Source: Lachnospiraceae bacterium (GTDB lineage Bacteria > Bacillota > Clostridia > Lachnospirales > Lachnospiraceae). Taken from it: 64,000 nucleotides of DNA. Shown piece by piece: positions 1-7,668 of this stretch. Below the pieces are notes generated by a model. The model searched no databases, was not told the DNA's origin, and was given only the letters and a program-made list of their open reading frames with translations. The DNA is taken from assembly GCA_017483735.1 (NCBI GenBank), contig JAFUVF010000058.1, positions 85,001 through 149,000 on the forward strand. Direction: 5' to 3'. How positions within the stretch are numbered: position 1 is the stretch's first letter; every line of letters starts with the position of its first letter. The position numbers and the translations under genes were made by a program.

Positions 1-1034
1 TAGGCATGGTACCGCTGCTCGCAATGGGAAGCGCATATTTTTTCATATCAAGGTTTTTCGGAAGACATCTTATTGTGTTTTTATCCTTTATGCCGACATC
101 ATTTATAGTCTTTGTGCTGGGAATATTGAATCGTGCGGGAGTGTATCCGATAGAAATGGAGAGTGCAGGCCCCTCGTTTATATCCACCATTGGAAATATA
201 AATTGGTACTGCGGATATCTTACGGTGGCGCTGTTTGCCGGAGTAGGTCTTCTGTACGGGATGCTGCTTTTTTATGAAGACATTGGATTCAAATACAAAG
301 ACATAGTCATTGAATTACTTTTTGCATATGCGCTTATTGGGATAATATCGCTTTTCACACAGGGGAGTGACAGCGGAAAGCTTGCATTTTTTGCCGTGGT
401 GCTCTTGTCGATTTATGTTCTGCTGCGCTTGCGAGGCTTTGCAGTGAGGCTTTCAAACATCTATGCCGGTGTCATTGCATTTTTGTTTTTGGCGGGAGTC
501 ATTTTGATAGCTTATAACACCATGACGGAAGGCAGGCTTAGCGTAAGACTTCCGGAGTGGACGGCGAAATATCTGATTTTCGACGATACCTGGGGGAGTC
601 GCAGAGGACGTACCTGGAGGGAAGGGATTGAAACATTTCTGGCACAAACTCCGATACATAAGCTTTTCGGAGTCGGACCCGACGGAATGTCTGCATATAT
701 GTACAGTGAAGTAAATGAAGAAATCTTCGCTGAAGTAAGCACTGTATGGGGAGGCAAAAGGCTTACCAATGCACATGGGGAATGGCTGACGATACTGGTA
801 AATGAAGGAATATTTGGATGCATCTCATTTATTGCTCTTATAATAAGTGCAATCCTTCGGTTTTTGGGAAACAAAAAGAGGGATATCCTTGTGTTTGCCT
901 GCGGGCTTTCAGTTTTTGCGTACACGGTAAATAATTCTTTCAGTTTTGAAACGCTGATGAATATGCCGACAATGTTTGTGTTTCTGGCTTTGGGAGAGTG
1001 TTATTTAAGGAAAGCCTCTCAAAGGAAGGTCTGA
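1..1034 (+). CDS. O-antigen ligase-like polymerase, 5'-truncated by window edge
   Basis: The reading frame is open to the left edge, so this is the C-terminal 340 or so residues of a longer gene. It encodes a very hydrophobic protein with about eight membrane segments. A long outer loop (residues 190-260) carries conserved Arg and Trp residues, a VGPDG stretch and a NAHGEW motif. This resembles the periplasmic/extracytoplasmic loop of the Wzy/WaaL O-antigen ligase superfamily, which joins or polymerises lipid-linked glycans at the outer face of the membrane. The 3' end overlaps the convergent gene that follows by 16 bases. The specific substrate cannot be told. The family call is fairly secure; polymerase versus ligase is not. 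Confidence 0.7.
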   Translation, partial: GMVPLLAMGSAYFFISRFFGRHLIVFLSFMPTSFIVFVLGILNRAGVYPIEMESAGPSFISTIGNINWYCGYLTVALFAGVGLLYGMLLFYEDIGFKYKDIVIELLFAYALIGIISLFTQGSDSGKLAFFAVVLLSIYVLLRLRGFAVRLSNIYAGVIAFLFLAGVILIAYNTMTEGRLSVRLPEWTAKYLIFDDTWGSRRGRTWREGIETFLAQTPIHKLFGVGPDGMSAYMYSEVNEEIFAEVSTVWGGKRLTNAHGEWLTILVNEGIFGCISFIALIISAILRFLGNKKRDILVFACGLSVFAYTVNNSFSFETLMNMPTMFVFLALGECYLRKASQRKV

Positions 1035-2290
1035 CCGTCAAATATTATTCTGAAATAGTTTATTCCGTAGATGAGATGAAGCAGGTATGCGCTCCATTGT
1101 AGAGCACAAAATATGCGCTCCGGTAAAAGGGTGCGGGTCCTGGTATCGGTATCCTTAAAGACCGCCCTCGTCCTTTCTATAAGCAGGAATAGGGATGTGA
1201 GAAATACAAAAAATATACCGTACTGGTATCCCCATGAGAAATCGAAATCATATGCCTCGGATCCCTTGATATATAGGAAAAATGCGGTGCAAAAGCTTAC
1301 TATATACAATAGCCATGAAGCCTTGTAGGAAAGATATAAAATATTGTTTTTTTCGTATTTTTTGCAGCACGGAAGCGCTCCGCATATAAGCACGACTATC
1401 GGGAAAAGCATTGCTAACGGTATGGACAGGGGAATATTGGTACAGAATCTCGACCATATTTTTCCAAAGGAAAAGGCAAGTCCTGTATCATCAGCCGCAC
1501 CGCCGTCAAAGGAAACAATGTACTGAAACAGCAGATTTATGAGGGTGGGAATAAAGCTAAGAGAAAGCCGTAAAATATCCGGAAAGTTCTCAAAGCCTGC
1601 GGCAATGAGGGCTGTGAGAAGCATGAGCCCTGCAGTAATTAAAAATATAATGGTAAAGCTGGGCTTTGCCATGGTGGATAAAAGGAGCAAAACCGCAAAA
1701 GCAGCGTATTCAGATAGGGAGGTATCGCTTTTATTAAGCTTACCAAACAGAGCCGTAAACTCAAAAAATGTAAGAACCGCAAAGCCTCTCGCTACAAGAT
1801 ACGTGGCATTGTGCCATGGATTTGCAGAAAAAACTCCGGAGTATTTTGCGTCGGGAAGCACCAATATCGAAATGCCGGGTATATCGTAGAGCATTGAGAC
1901 AAACAAAAGAGAAAATAGTAATACAGTATTAAAAAAAGGAGCAAGCCTTCCGGAGAAAAAACGGTCAAAAAATATTTTGAGCACAATAGGACATATGGAA
2001 TTTAACAGCATTGCTGCGACAGATATGGAAAGCGCATGGTTCGGGGAAAGGAAAATATCTATTGCCTGTCCCAGTCTGAAAAAGAGAGGATATGTAAATA
2101 TGCGCCCCGGATATTCGCCAAGCATTACCGCAACATATGCCGTCATATCCGAGGGGTATCTTTCGTGTACCATTCTCGCCTGACGGTAGAACAGCAGCAG
2201 GGTAATATAGGAATAAAGCGCCAAAAGTATGATAAAAACGGCGATATTAAGAAAGCCTTCTCTTTTTTTGCGGATTGTTAAGGTGTCCAT
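1019..2290 (-). CDS. polytopic membrane protein, possibly GT-C-like
   Basis: This gene encodes 423 residues with about ten predicted membrane segments and an Asp in the first outer loop (RYPSDMTAY, near residue 47). A catalytic acidic residue sits in a comparable place in GT-C glycosyltransferases that use lipid-phosphate sugars, but I see no further diagnostic motif. It lies tail to tail with an O-antigen-ligase-like gene, which suggests a role in surface polysaccharide. No Shine-Dalgarno sequence precedes the ATG. Instead a TAGAAT -10 box ends 8 bases upstream, so the message is probably leaderless. Function is otherwise unknown; a plain hypothetical membrane protein is the conservative call. 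Confidence 0.65.
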   Translation of the reverse strand: MDTLTIRKKREGFLNIAVFIILLALYSYITLLLFYRQARMVHERYPSDMTAYVAVMLGEYPGRIFTYPLFFRLGQAIDIFLSPNHALSISVAAMLLNSICPIVLKIFFDRFFSGRLAPFFNTVLLFSLLFVSMLYDIPGISILVLPDAKYSGVFSANPWHNATYLVARGFAVLTFFEFTALFGKLNKSDTSLSEYAAFAVLLLLSTMAKPSFTIIFLITAGLMLLTALIAAGFENFPDILRLSLSFIPTLINLLFQYIVSFDGGAADDTGLAFSFGKIWSRFCTNIPLSIPLAMLFPIVVLICGALPCCKKYEKNNILYLSYKASWLLYIVSFCTAFFLYIKGSEAYDFDFSWGYQYGIFFVFLTSLFLLIERTRAVFKDTDTRTRTLLPERIFCALQWSAYLLHLIYGINYFRIIFDGQTFL

Positions 2291-2298
2291 TTGAAAGT

Positions 2299-2327
2299 AT
2301 TCTACGCTAAAGAACGTATTAAGTCAA
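2299..2327 (-). promoter_or_regulatory. sigma-70 type promoter, leaderless start
   Basis: TTGACT (2327-2322) and TAGAAT (2304-2299) are separated by 17 bases on the minus strand. The -10 box ends 8 bases before the ATG at 2290, which places the expected transcription start on or beside the start codon. Confidence 0.6.
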
Positions 2328-2351
2328 CTAAGGAAGCGGCGTGGATAATTC

Positions 2352-2380
2352 TTGTGTCAGTGGGAAAATCGTGATAAACT
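2352..2380 (+). promoter_or_regulatory. candidate sigma-70 type promoter
   Basis: TTGTGT (2352-2357) and TAAACT (2375-2380) are separated by 17 bases, about 66 bases ahead of the gene at 2447. The boxes are imperfect. Confidence 0.4.
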
Positions 2381-2446
2381 ATAAGGACAATAAAGATTGA
2401 TAACAATATGGTTTCAAGGACAGTCAAATTCATAGGAGGATAGGAA

Positions 2447-3082
2447 ATGCAGACAGACAGAATAAAGGTAAACAGTAACGGCAATGGGATTGAGAGAGCC
2501 TTGGACGAGGCATCAAAATTTGCATCATATATTGAGCTGGACAGGAGTAAAGCCCTGAGAATACGGCTTCTTTCCGAGGAAACAATGGGAATGGTAAGCA
2601 CCATTACAGAGGATTTTGAAGCGGAGTTTTGGATAGAGGGCTCTAAGGATGAGGTGTGCAGCATACACCTTCTTGCCAATACAAGGATGAATTCCGAAAA
2701 GAAGCAGGAGCTCATAGCTGCCTCCACAGACAAAAAGAATGCTGCGGCAAAGGGGTTTATGGGAAAAATAAAGGAGATAATCGAGAATGGACTCTACGGA
2801 ATAAACGATATAGAGCAGCTTAATGAAGCCTACGGCGGGGCTATGCTTATGTACGGCTCTATGGGCGCCGCCGATTTCGAGAATGCCGCAATGCGTTCCT
2901 GCGTAACTCTCTGGTCCCTCGAAAAATACAAAAACAGTATCGGCGAAGCAAAGGACACCGACGAAGCAGCCGGGGAAGCTTGGGATGAGCTTGAAAAGTC
3001 AATCGTCGCAAGCCTTGCGGATGATGTAAGGGTTGCCATAAGCGGCGACAAGGTGGAGATGGTAATAGAGAAGAAGTTCTAA
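2447..3082 (+). CDS. uncharacterised protein with GHKL ATPase-like N-terminus
   Basis: This gene encodes 211 residues and is preceded by a good GGAGG ribosome site. Residues 10-55 (ALDEASKFAS, then RIRLLSEETMGM) resemble the N-box helix of GHKL-type ATP-binding domains found in anti-sigma factors and histidine kinases, where an Asn/Glu-rich helix holds the nucleotide. No clear G1 box follows, so ATP binding is unproven. The C-terminal half is helical and acidic, with no signal peptide or membrane segment, so the protein should be cytoplasmic. It is a single-gene unit, bounded by its own promoter candidate and by a strong terminator downstream. I cannot assign a function. Confidence 0.7.
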   Translation: MQTDRIKVNSNGNGIERALDEASKFASYIELDRSKALRIRLLSEETMGMVSTITEDFEAEFWIEGSKDEVCSIHLLANTRMNSEKKQELIAASTDKKNAAAKGFMGKIKEIIENGLYGINDIEQLNEAYGGAMLMYGSMGAADFENAAMRSCVTLWSLEKYKNSIGEAKDTDEAAGEAWDELEKSIVASLADDVRVAISGDKVEMVIEKKF

Positions 3083-3098
3083 GTAAGAGAGCTACGAT

Positions 3099-3149
3099 GA
3101 AAAACAACGGTTTCAAACCTTAATGACAGGCCAGAAACCGTTGTTTTTA
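3099..3149. terminator. bidirectional intrinsic terminator
   Basis: A 14-bp inverted repeat (3100-3113 with 3135-3148, arm AAAAACAACGGTTT) is A-rich on one side and T-rich on the other, so it can end transcription of both converging genes. Confidence 0.85.
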
Positions 3150-3171
3150 CTTCATTTGTTATATGTTGCGT

Positions 3172-5388
3172 TTACTTGCTTCCGTACATAAAATACCAGT
3201 ATCCGTAAGGTGAATGCCAGGTACCATTAAGGTTAGTCTTCTGGAGATAGAAATCATTATAATAAGCAATAGGAGCCATGGCCGCATCGTTAAGTGCTAT
3301 CTGCTCAGCTTCGTGAAGCTTTTTATAGTGCTCTGAAAGATCGGTCGTATTCCTTGCGTCATCAACAGCCTTGTCAAAATCCGGATTGGAATACTTACCG
3401 TCGTTATTGCCGTTTCCGGTTTCAAGAAGATTTATCATATTTGAAGGATCGTCCCAGTCATACACCCAGCCGTTACGAGCCACATCAAAATTGCCCGCTC
3501 TCCTGTCAGCCGTGACTGTCTTCCACTCCTGAATATTTATCGTCATCGTGATGCCAAGCTCTCCCCATGCGCCCTGCAGATACTCTGCCACAGCCTTATG
3601 ATAGCCCGCATCATTGGTAAGATAGGCTATCTCAGGGAAGCCTGCGCCATCGGGATATCCTGCCTCTGCAAGAAGTGACTTTGCCTTTTCAAGATCTGCC
3701 TCATAGTTAGTGACATCAAAATGATCTCCGTATTCCCCGGTAGTAACTTCTTCGAAAGAAGAACCGTCAGCTTCATCAGAAACGCCGGGACCTACGAAGT
3801 TCTTCGCCGGCGTGTATGTGCCCTGCATTATCGTATCAGCAACATAAGCCCTGTCTATAGCGAGCGAAAGCGCCTCACGTACCTTGACGTTGTCAAAAGG
3901 CGCTCTCTGTGTATTGAACGTAATATAATATGTGCCCATGATAGGCTCGATATGAAACTCCTCGTTACCCTCAAGTGAAGGTATCTCCTCCGTAGGCACG
4001 TCCTTTATCATGTCGAGTTCGCCGTTCTGATATGCGGAATACGAAGCATTGGGATCCTCGATAAGATGCCATGTGATAGTATCGAACGTGATATTAGCTG
4101 CGTCCCAGTAGTTAGGATTCTTTGTGAATACGATCTGCGCTCCATCCGTATACTCAGTCATATAATAAGGACCATCCGTAATATAAGTCTCGGGCTTTGT
4201 AGTCCATGATTCTCCGTTAGACTCTATGGTAGCCTTCTGTACGGGAACCATTACAGCGAAAGCGCATATCTTATCAAAATACACGCAAGGACTCTTAAGC
4301 TCAACCACGAAGGTATTAGTGTCAGGAGCAGATACCGCAAGTGCGTCAAGGTTTCCCTCGGAAGCCTCGTCATAGCCCTTTATATAGTTCAAAAGGTCAT
4401 ATCCGTAGGGAGCTGCTGTATTTGGATCGGCAACCCTCTTCCATGAATGCTCTCCCTCAAACTGAGTCGCCTCAGGTTTACGCTCAAGGCATATCTTCAT
4501 GCATGAATCACATCTGGGAGCAAAAGGACATCCCTTGGGCGGATTAAGAAGATCCACAGGCTGTCCCTCTATCGGTACAAGCTTTGAATACTCCTTTTCT
4601 TGAAATTTAGGAATGGACTTTAATAAGCCTTTAGTATATTCATGCCGGGGATTATAGAAAATATCATCCACCGTGCCGTACTCGACTATCTCTCCCGCAT
4701 ACATCACGGCTACATTATCGCACATTGAAGCTACGACGCCAAGATCATGCGTGATAAGGATTATGCCCATTCCCAGTTTATCCTTAAGCTCATTCATAAG
4801 CTCAAGGATCTGTGCCTGTATCGTGACATCAAGCGCTGTCGTAGGCTCGTCCGCTATCAGAAGCTTCGGCTCACAGGCAAGCGCTATCGCTATCATAATC
4901 CTCTGTCTCATACCGCCGGATAGCTCATGCGGATACTGCTTTAATCTCTTATCAGGTTCATTTATCCCGACTAATGTAAGCAGCTCTCTAGCCCTGTCCT
5001 TAGCCTCCGCCTTAGTTTTATTACCATGTGTGCGCACAGCCTCTTCTATCTGATTTCCAATTGTATATACAGGGTTGAGGGACGTCATCGGATCCTGGAA
5101 GATAATGCTTATCTCCTTGCCTCTGATCGCTCTTATCTCATTCTCCGTCATCTGATCTATGCGGTGTCCGTTGAAATTAATCTCTCCACCGATTATCTTA
5201 CCGTTATCGGCAGTAAGCCCCATCAGAGAATAAGCCGTTACCGACTTACCGGAGCCGGATTCACCGACTATGCCTAAGACCTCTCCCTCCTTCATACGAA
5301 TAGAGACATCATTCAATGCCTTTACTTCGCCTGCGGGAGTAAAGAATGAAAGCTTTTCATGTTTTATATCTACTAAATAATCGCTCAT
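3172..5388 (-). CDS. OppD ATPase fused in frame to C-terminal part of an OppA-like binding protein
   Basis: Residues 1-315 are a nearly complete peptide-ABC transporter ATPase of the OppD/DppD type: Walker A GESGSGKS (42-49), signature LSGGMRQR (156-163), Walker B LLIADEPT (176-183), switch His214, and the four-Cys cluster near 287-300 followed by the typical end GEHSW. From about residue 316 the chain continues as an extracellular solute-binding protein of family 5 (WKRVADPNTA onward) to the end. That part lacks its signal peptide and roughly its first 120-130 residues. The oppF gene expected between oppD and oppA is absent. The simplest reading is a deletion that joined the two genes in frame at a shared TCATGGAAG. 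The ATPase half could still work with OppB/OppC. The binding half would be stranded in the cytoplasm and is probably useless. An assembly collapse is the alternative. Confidence 0.9.
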   Translation of the reverse strand: MSDYLVDIKHEKLSFFTPAGEVKALNDVSIRMKEGEVLGIVGESGSGKSVTAYSLMGLTADNGKIIGGEINFNGHRIDQMTENEIRAIRGKEISIIFQDPMTSLNPVYTIGNQIEEAVRTHGNKTKAEAKDRARELLTLVGINEPDKRLKQYPHELSGGMRQRIMIAIALACEPKLLIADEPTTALDVTIQAQILELMNELKDKLGMGIILITHDLGVVASMCDNVAVMYAGEIVEYGTVDDIFYNPRHEYTKGLLKSIPKFQEKEYSKLVPIEGQPVDLLNPPKGCPFAPRCDSCMKICLERKPEATQFEGEHSWKRVADPNTAAPYGYDLLNYIKGYDEASEGNLDALAVSAPDTNTFVVELKSPCVYFDKICAFAVMVPVQKATIESNGESWTTKPETYITDGPYYMTEYTDGAQIVFTKNPNYWDAANITFDTITWHLIEDPNASYSAYQNGELDMIKDVPTEEIPSLEGNEEFHIEPIMGTYYITFNTQRAPFDNVKVREALSLAIDRAYVADTIMQGTYTPAKNFVGPGVSDEADGSSFEEVTTGEYGDHFDVTNYEADLEKAKSLLAEAGYPDGAGFPEIAYLTNDAGYHKAVAEYLQGAWGELGITMTINIQEWKTVTADRRAGNFDVARNGWVYDWDDPSNMINLLETGNGNNDGKYSNPDFDKAVDDARNTTDLSEHYKKLHEAEQIALNDAAMAPIAYYNDFYLQKTNLNGTWHSPYGYWYFMYGSK

Positions 5389-5442
5389 ATGACGCCTTTT
5401 GTTAATATTTCAAATATCCTCTTTTGCCGCAATAAACATCCA

Positions 5443-6483
5443 TCACTTCTTCATCTTAGGATCGAAGGCATCCCTAAGTCCGTCTCCCAAAAGGTTGAAG
5501 CTGAGTATGATAATAAATATCATAAACGCCGGTGCGAAAAGCTTTTCCGGGAAGGTCTGCAGACCGTTCAAAGCGGCAGACGCAAGCGAGCCGAGCGACG
5601 GCATGGGAGCCTGCACGCCAAGCCCTAAGAAGCTTAGAAATGACTCCGTAAAAATCGAAGACGGTATCTGTAATGTAGTTGTGACAATAAGTGTCCCGAT
5701 ACAGTTCGTGATAAGATGCTTCTTTATTATCCTGCCATTAGTAGCGCCCAAAGCCTTCGCTGCAGTCACGTATTCATTCTGCTTCAATACCATTATCTGC
5801 CCGCGGACAATACGGGCCATTCCTACCCAGTATAAAAGAGCGAAGACAAGGAACATAGAAACCATATTAGGTCCAAGAGCCGTTATCCAGCCGAAGCCCG
5901 GAAGCTTCGAAAGATCCTGCAGGGGATATTTCAGAACCTGTGCGAGTAATATGATGATAAGTACATCCGGCACAGTGTACAATATATCTACTATTCTCAT
6001 CATAACCATATCGACCTTGCCGCCGAAGTACCCGGATACAGCGCCATAGATAGAGCCGATAAGTAAAATCAGAGCCGAAGCTATGATACCGACAGTAAGC
6101 GACACCCTCGCTCCCACCAGAACTCTTATGGTGTAATCCCTTCCGTTCTGGTCAGTGCCAAGAAAGTGTGGAAATACGCTCTCACCGGCTTCCATGCGCG
6201 CAAGCTCTGTCTTAGAGTATTCCATCGGCTTAAGCCTCTCCGAGCCCTTCATCTGCTGCTCATAAGCATAGGGATAGAATACCGGCACAATGAAAGCAAG
6301 TATTATGATAAAGATAACTATAATAAGCGCCGTCATGGCTATCTTATTCTTCCTGAAGCGTCTGAAGCCGTCCTCCCAGAAGCTGACGGACTTGCGCATC
6401 ACAACAAGCGACTCCTTCTCCTCAACGGTAGCCGGTACGAAATCGTCAACATTAAGCTGTAGGGATAATGGATTCTTATTCAT
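5443..6483 (-). CDS. oppC: oligopeptide ABC transporter permease OppC
   Basis: This gene encodes 346 residues: a cytoplasmic N-terminal tail, a first membrane segment (about 48-70), an outer loop containing LGTDQNGRD (a hallmark of OppC/DppC), then a BPD_transp_1 domain with five more segments and the EAA loop (EYVTAAKALGATNGRIIKKH). It forms the membrane channel with OppB for import of peptides. Its ATG overlaps the oppB stop by 4 bases, so translation is coupled. The next gene downstream is the oppD-binding protein fusion, 54 bases away. The protein itself looks intact. Confidence 0.93.
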   Translation of the reverse strand: MNKNPLSLQLNVDDFVPATVEEKESLVVMRKSVSFWEDGFRRFRKNKIAMTALIIVIFIIILAFIVPVFYPYAYEQQMKGSERLKPMEYSKTELARMEAGESVFPHFLGTDQNGRDYTIRVLVGARVSLTVGIIASALILLIGSIYGAVSGYFGGKVDMVMMRIVDILYTVPDVLIIILLAQVLKYPLQDLSKLPGFGWITALGPNMVSMFLVFALLYWVGMARIVRGQIMVLKQNEYVTAAKALGATNGRIIKKHLITNCIGTLIVTTTLQIPSSIFTESFLSFLGLGVQAPMPSLGSLASAALNGLQTFPEKLFAPAFMIFIIILSFNLLGDGLRDAFDPKMKK

Positions 6484-7397
6484 TTCAGCTTTATCCTTGG
6501 ATCTATGAATGCATAAGCAATATCAACTATCACGTTCATAATTATGATGAAGCAGGCAAGGAAAATAGTGGTTCCCATAATGAGCGGATAATCCCTTGAG
6601 GGTATCGCACTAACAAACTCATGCCCAAGCCCCGGTATCGTGAATATCTTCTCTATGATAAAGCTTCCGGTCATAAGGGAAGCTAACAGCGGCCCAAGAT
6701 ATGTCACTACCGGAAGTATCGCATTCCTTAACGCATGCTTAAATATAGACTTGAAAACCGACACGCCCTTTGCTCTGGCAGTCCTCATATAATCCTGCCC
6801 TATGACGTCAAGCATCGAAGATCTCATAAGGCGGGCTATATAACAGGCAGGATACAGCGATAAAGCAATTACCGGCATTATATAGCTTTTAGGAGAATCA
6901 AGTCCCAAAGACGGAAGCAGCTTCAGCTTCACAGAAAGTATATACATCATAAGCGTGGATGTGAGGAAGCTTGGTATAGCAATGCCTCCCGTAGAAAATA
7001 CTATGATGATGTTATCAACTGTCTTTCCCCGTCTATATGCGGCTACAGAGCCCAAAGGCACGCCTATAAGCACCGCCACAAGCACCGCTATACCGCCGAG
7101 CCTCGCTGACACAGGGAATTTGTTCTTTATAATTTCCGTTACGGTAAAGCCTCTCTTCTTCAACGAGACCCCCATATCGCCGTGAAGCAACCCCCCCATG
7201 TAGGTCAGATACTGCTGAAATAAAGGCTTATCAAGACCATACTTGGCTTCCATAGCCTGCTGTGCCTGTGGAGTTACGGCCTTCTCCGAGAGAAACGGAC
7301 CGCCGGGGACTAAATTCATTATAAAGAAAGTAAGCGTTGCAACAATGAACGCTGTAATTATTCCTATGAAAATCCTTTTTATAATATATTTAACCAT
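6480..7397 (-). CDS. oppB: oligopeptide ABC transporter permease OppB
   Basis: This gene encodes 305 residues of the OppB/DppB family: an N-terminal membrane segment (about 9-30) followed by the conserved NLVPGGPF, five further segments, and the EAA loop (DYMRTARAKGVSVFKSIFKHALRNA). With OppC it forms the transmembrane pore of a peptide importer. It is the first gene of the minus-strand opp operon. I see no convincing Shine-Dalgarno sequence at the ATG. A 25-bp element just upstream is repeated next to tRNA-Pro, hinting that this junction has been rearranged. Confidence 0.93.
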   Translation of the reverse strand: MVKYIIKRIFIGIITAFIVATLTFFIMNLVPGGPFLSEKAVTPQAQQAMEAKYGLDKPLFQQYLTYMGGLLHGDMGVSLKKRGFTVTEIIKNKFPVSARLGGIAVLVAVLIGVPLGSVAAYRRGKTVDNIIIVFSTGGIAIPSFLTSTLMMYILSVKLKLLPSLGLDSPKSYIMPVIALSLYPACYIARLMRSSMLDVIGQDYMRTARAKGVSVFKSIFKHALRNAILPVVTYLGPLLASLMTGSFIIEKIFTIPGLGHEFVSAIPSRDYPLIMGTTIFLACFIIIMNVIVDIAYAFIDPRIKLK

Positions 7398-7436
7398 CAG
7401 TCATAATCGCAGTGCTTAGCGGATAAGGTTTATTAC

Positions 7437-7461
7437 CTTCGTGAACAGGTTCTAAATATCG
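7437..7461. repeat. 25-bp direct repeat, copy 1
   Basis: This copy is identical to 7515-7539, 78 bases away. It lies between tRNA-Pro and oppB. Confidence 0.85.
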
Positions 7462-7478
7462 TGCGCAATGTCGCGCCG
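7460..7478 (-). pseudogene. possible tRNA-Pro remnant
   Basis: On the minus strand this short stretch begins with CGGCGCG, the same seven bases that open the intact tRNA-Pro. After a short unrelated spacer it runs into GCGCACG and then the repeat that also follows the intact tRNA. It could be the leftover of a tandem tRNA copy that lost its middle. The similarity is short, so chance is possible. Confidence 0.3.
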
Positions 7479-7514
7479 ATAATAACAACCTGTAATCACT
7501 CGAAGCAAGGGCTT

Positions 7515-7539
7515 CTTCGTGAACAGGTTCTAAATATCG
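7515..7539. repeat. 25-bp direct repeat, copy 2, at tRNA-Pro 3' end
   Basis: This copy is identical to 7437-7461 and overlaps the last bases of the tRNA-Pro acceptor end, the usual position of an attachment site or of a tandem tRNA duplication boundary. Confidence 0.85.
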
Positions 7540-7610
7540 GCGCGACAGGATTCGAACCTGCGACCTCGGCGTCCCGAACGCCGCGCTCTACCAAGCTGAG
7601 CCACGCGCCG
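7537..7610 (-). tRNA. tRNA-Pro(CGG)
   Basis: The minus strand folds as a full cloverleaf: acceptor CGGCGCG/CGCGCCG, D arm GCTC/GAGC, anticodon stem CGGCG/CGCCG with loop TTCGGGA (anticodon CGG), T arm GCAGG/CCTGT with loop TTCGAAT, and discriminator A. CCA is not encoded. It reads CCG codons. A consensus promoter lies directly upstream. Confidence 0.95.
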
Positions 7611-7639
7611 CTGTGTGCCGTCAATTAAGGCACTAGACA

Positions 7640-7668
7640 ATATTATTAAACTTTTTGATTATTGTCAA
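7640..7668 (-). promoter_or_regulatory. promoter of tRNA-Pro
   Basis: TTGACA (7668-7663) and TAATAT (7645-7640) are spaced by 17 bases on the minus strand, about 30 bases before the tRNA. The -35 box and spacer lie inside the 3' end of the MATE gene. Confidence 0.75.

Noticed and set aside
3172..5388. A designed multi-domain transporter protein
   Set aside because: The second half lacks a signal peptide and the start of the binding domain, and oppF is missing. This fits a deletion scar better than a functional fusion.
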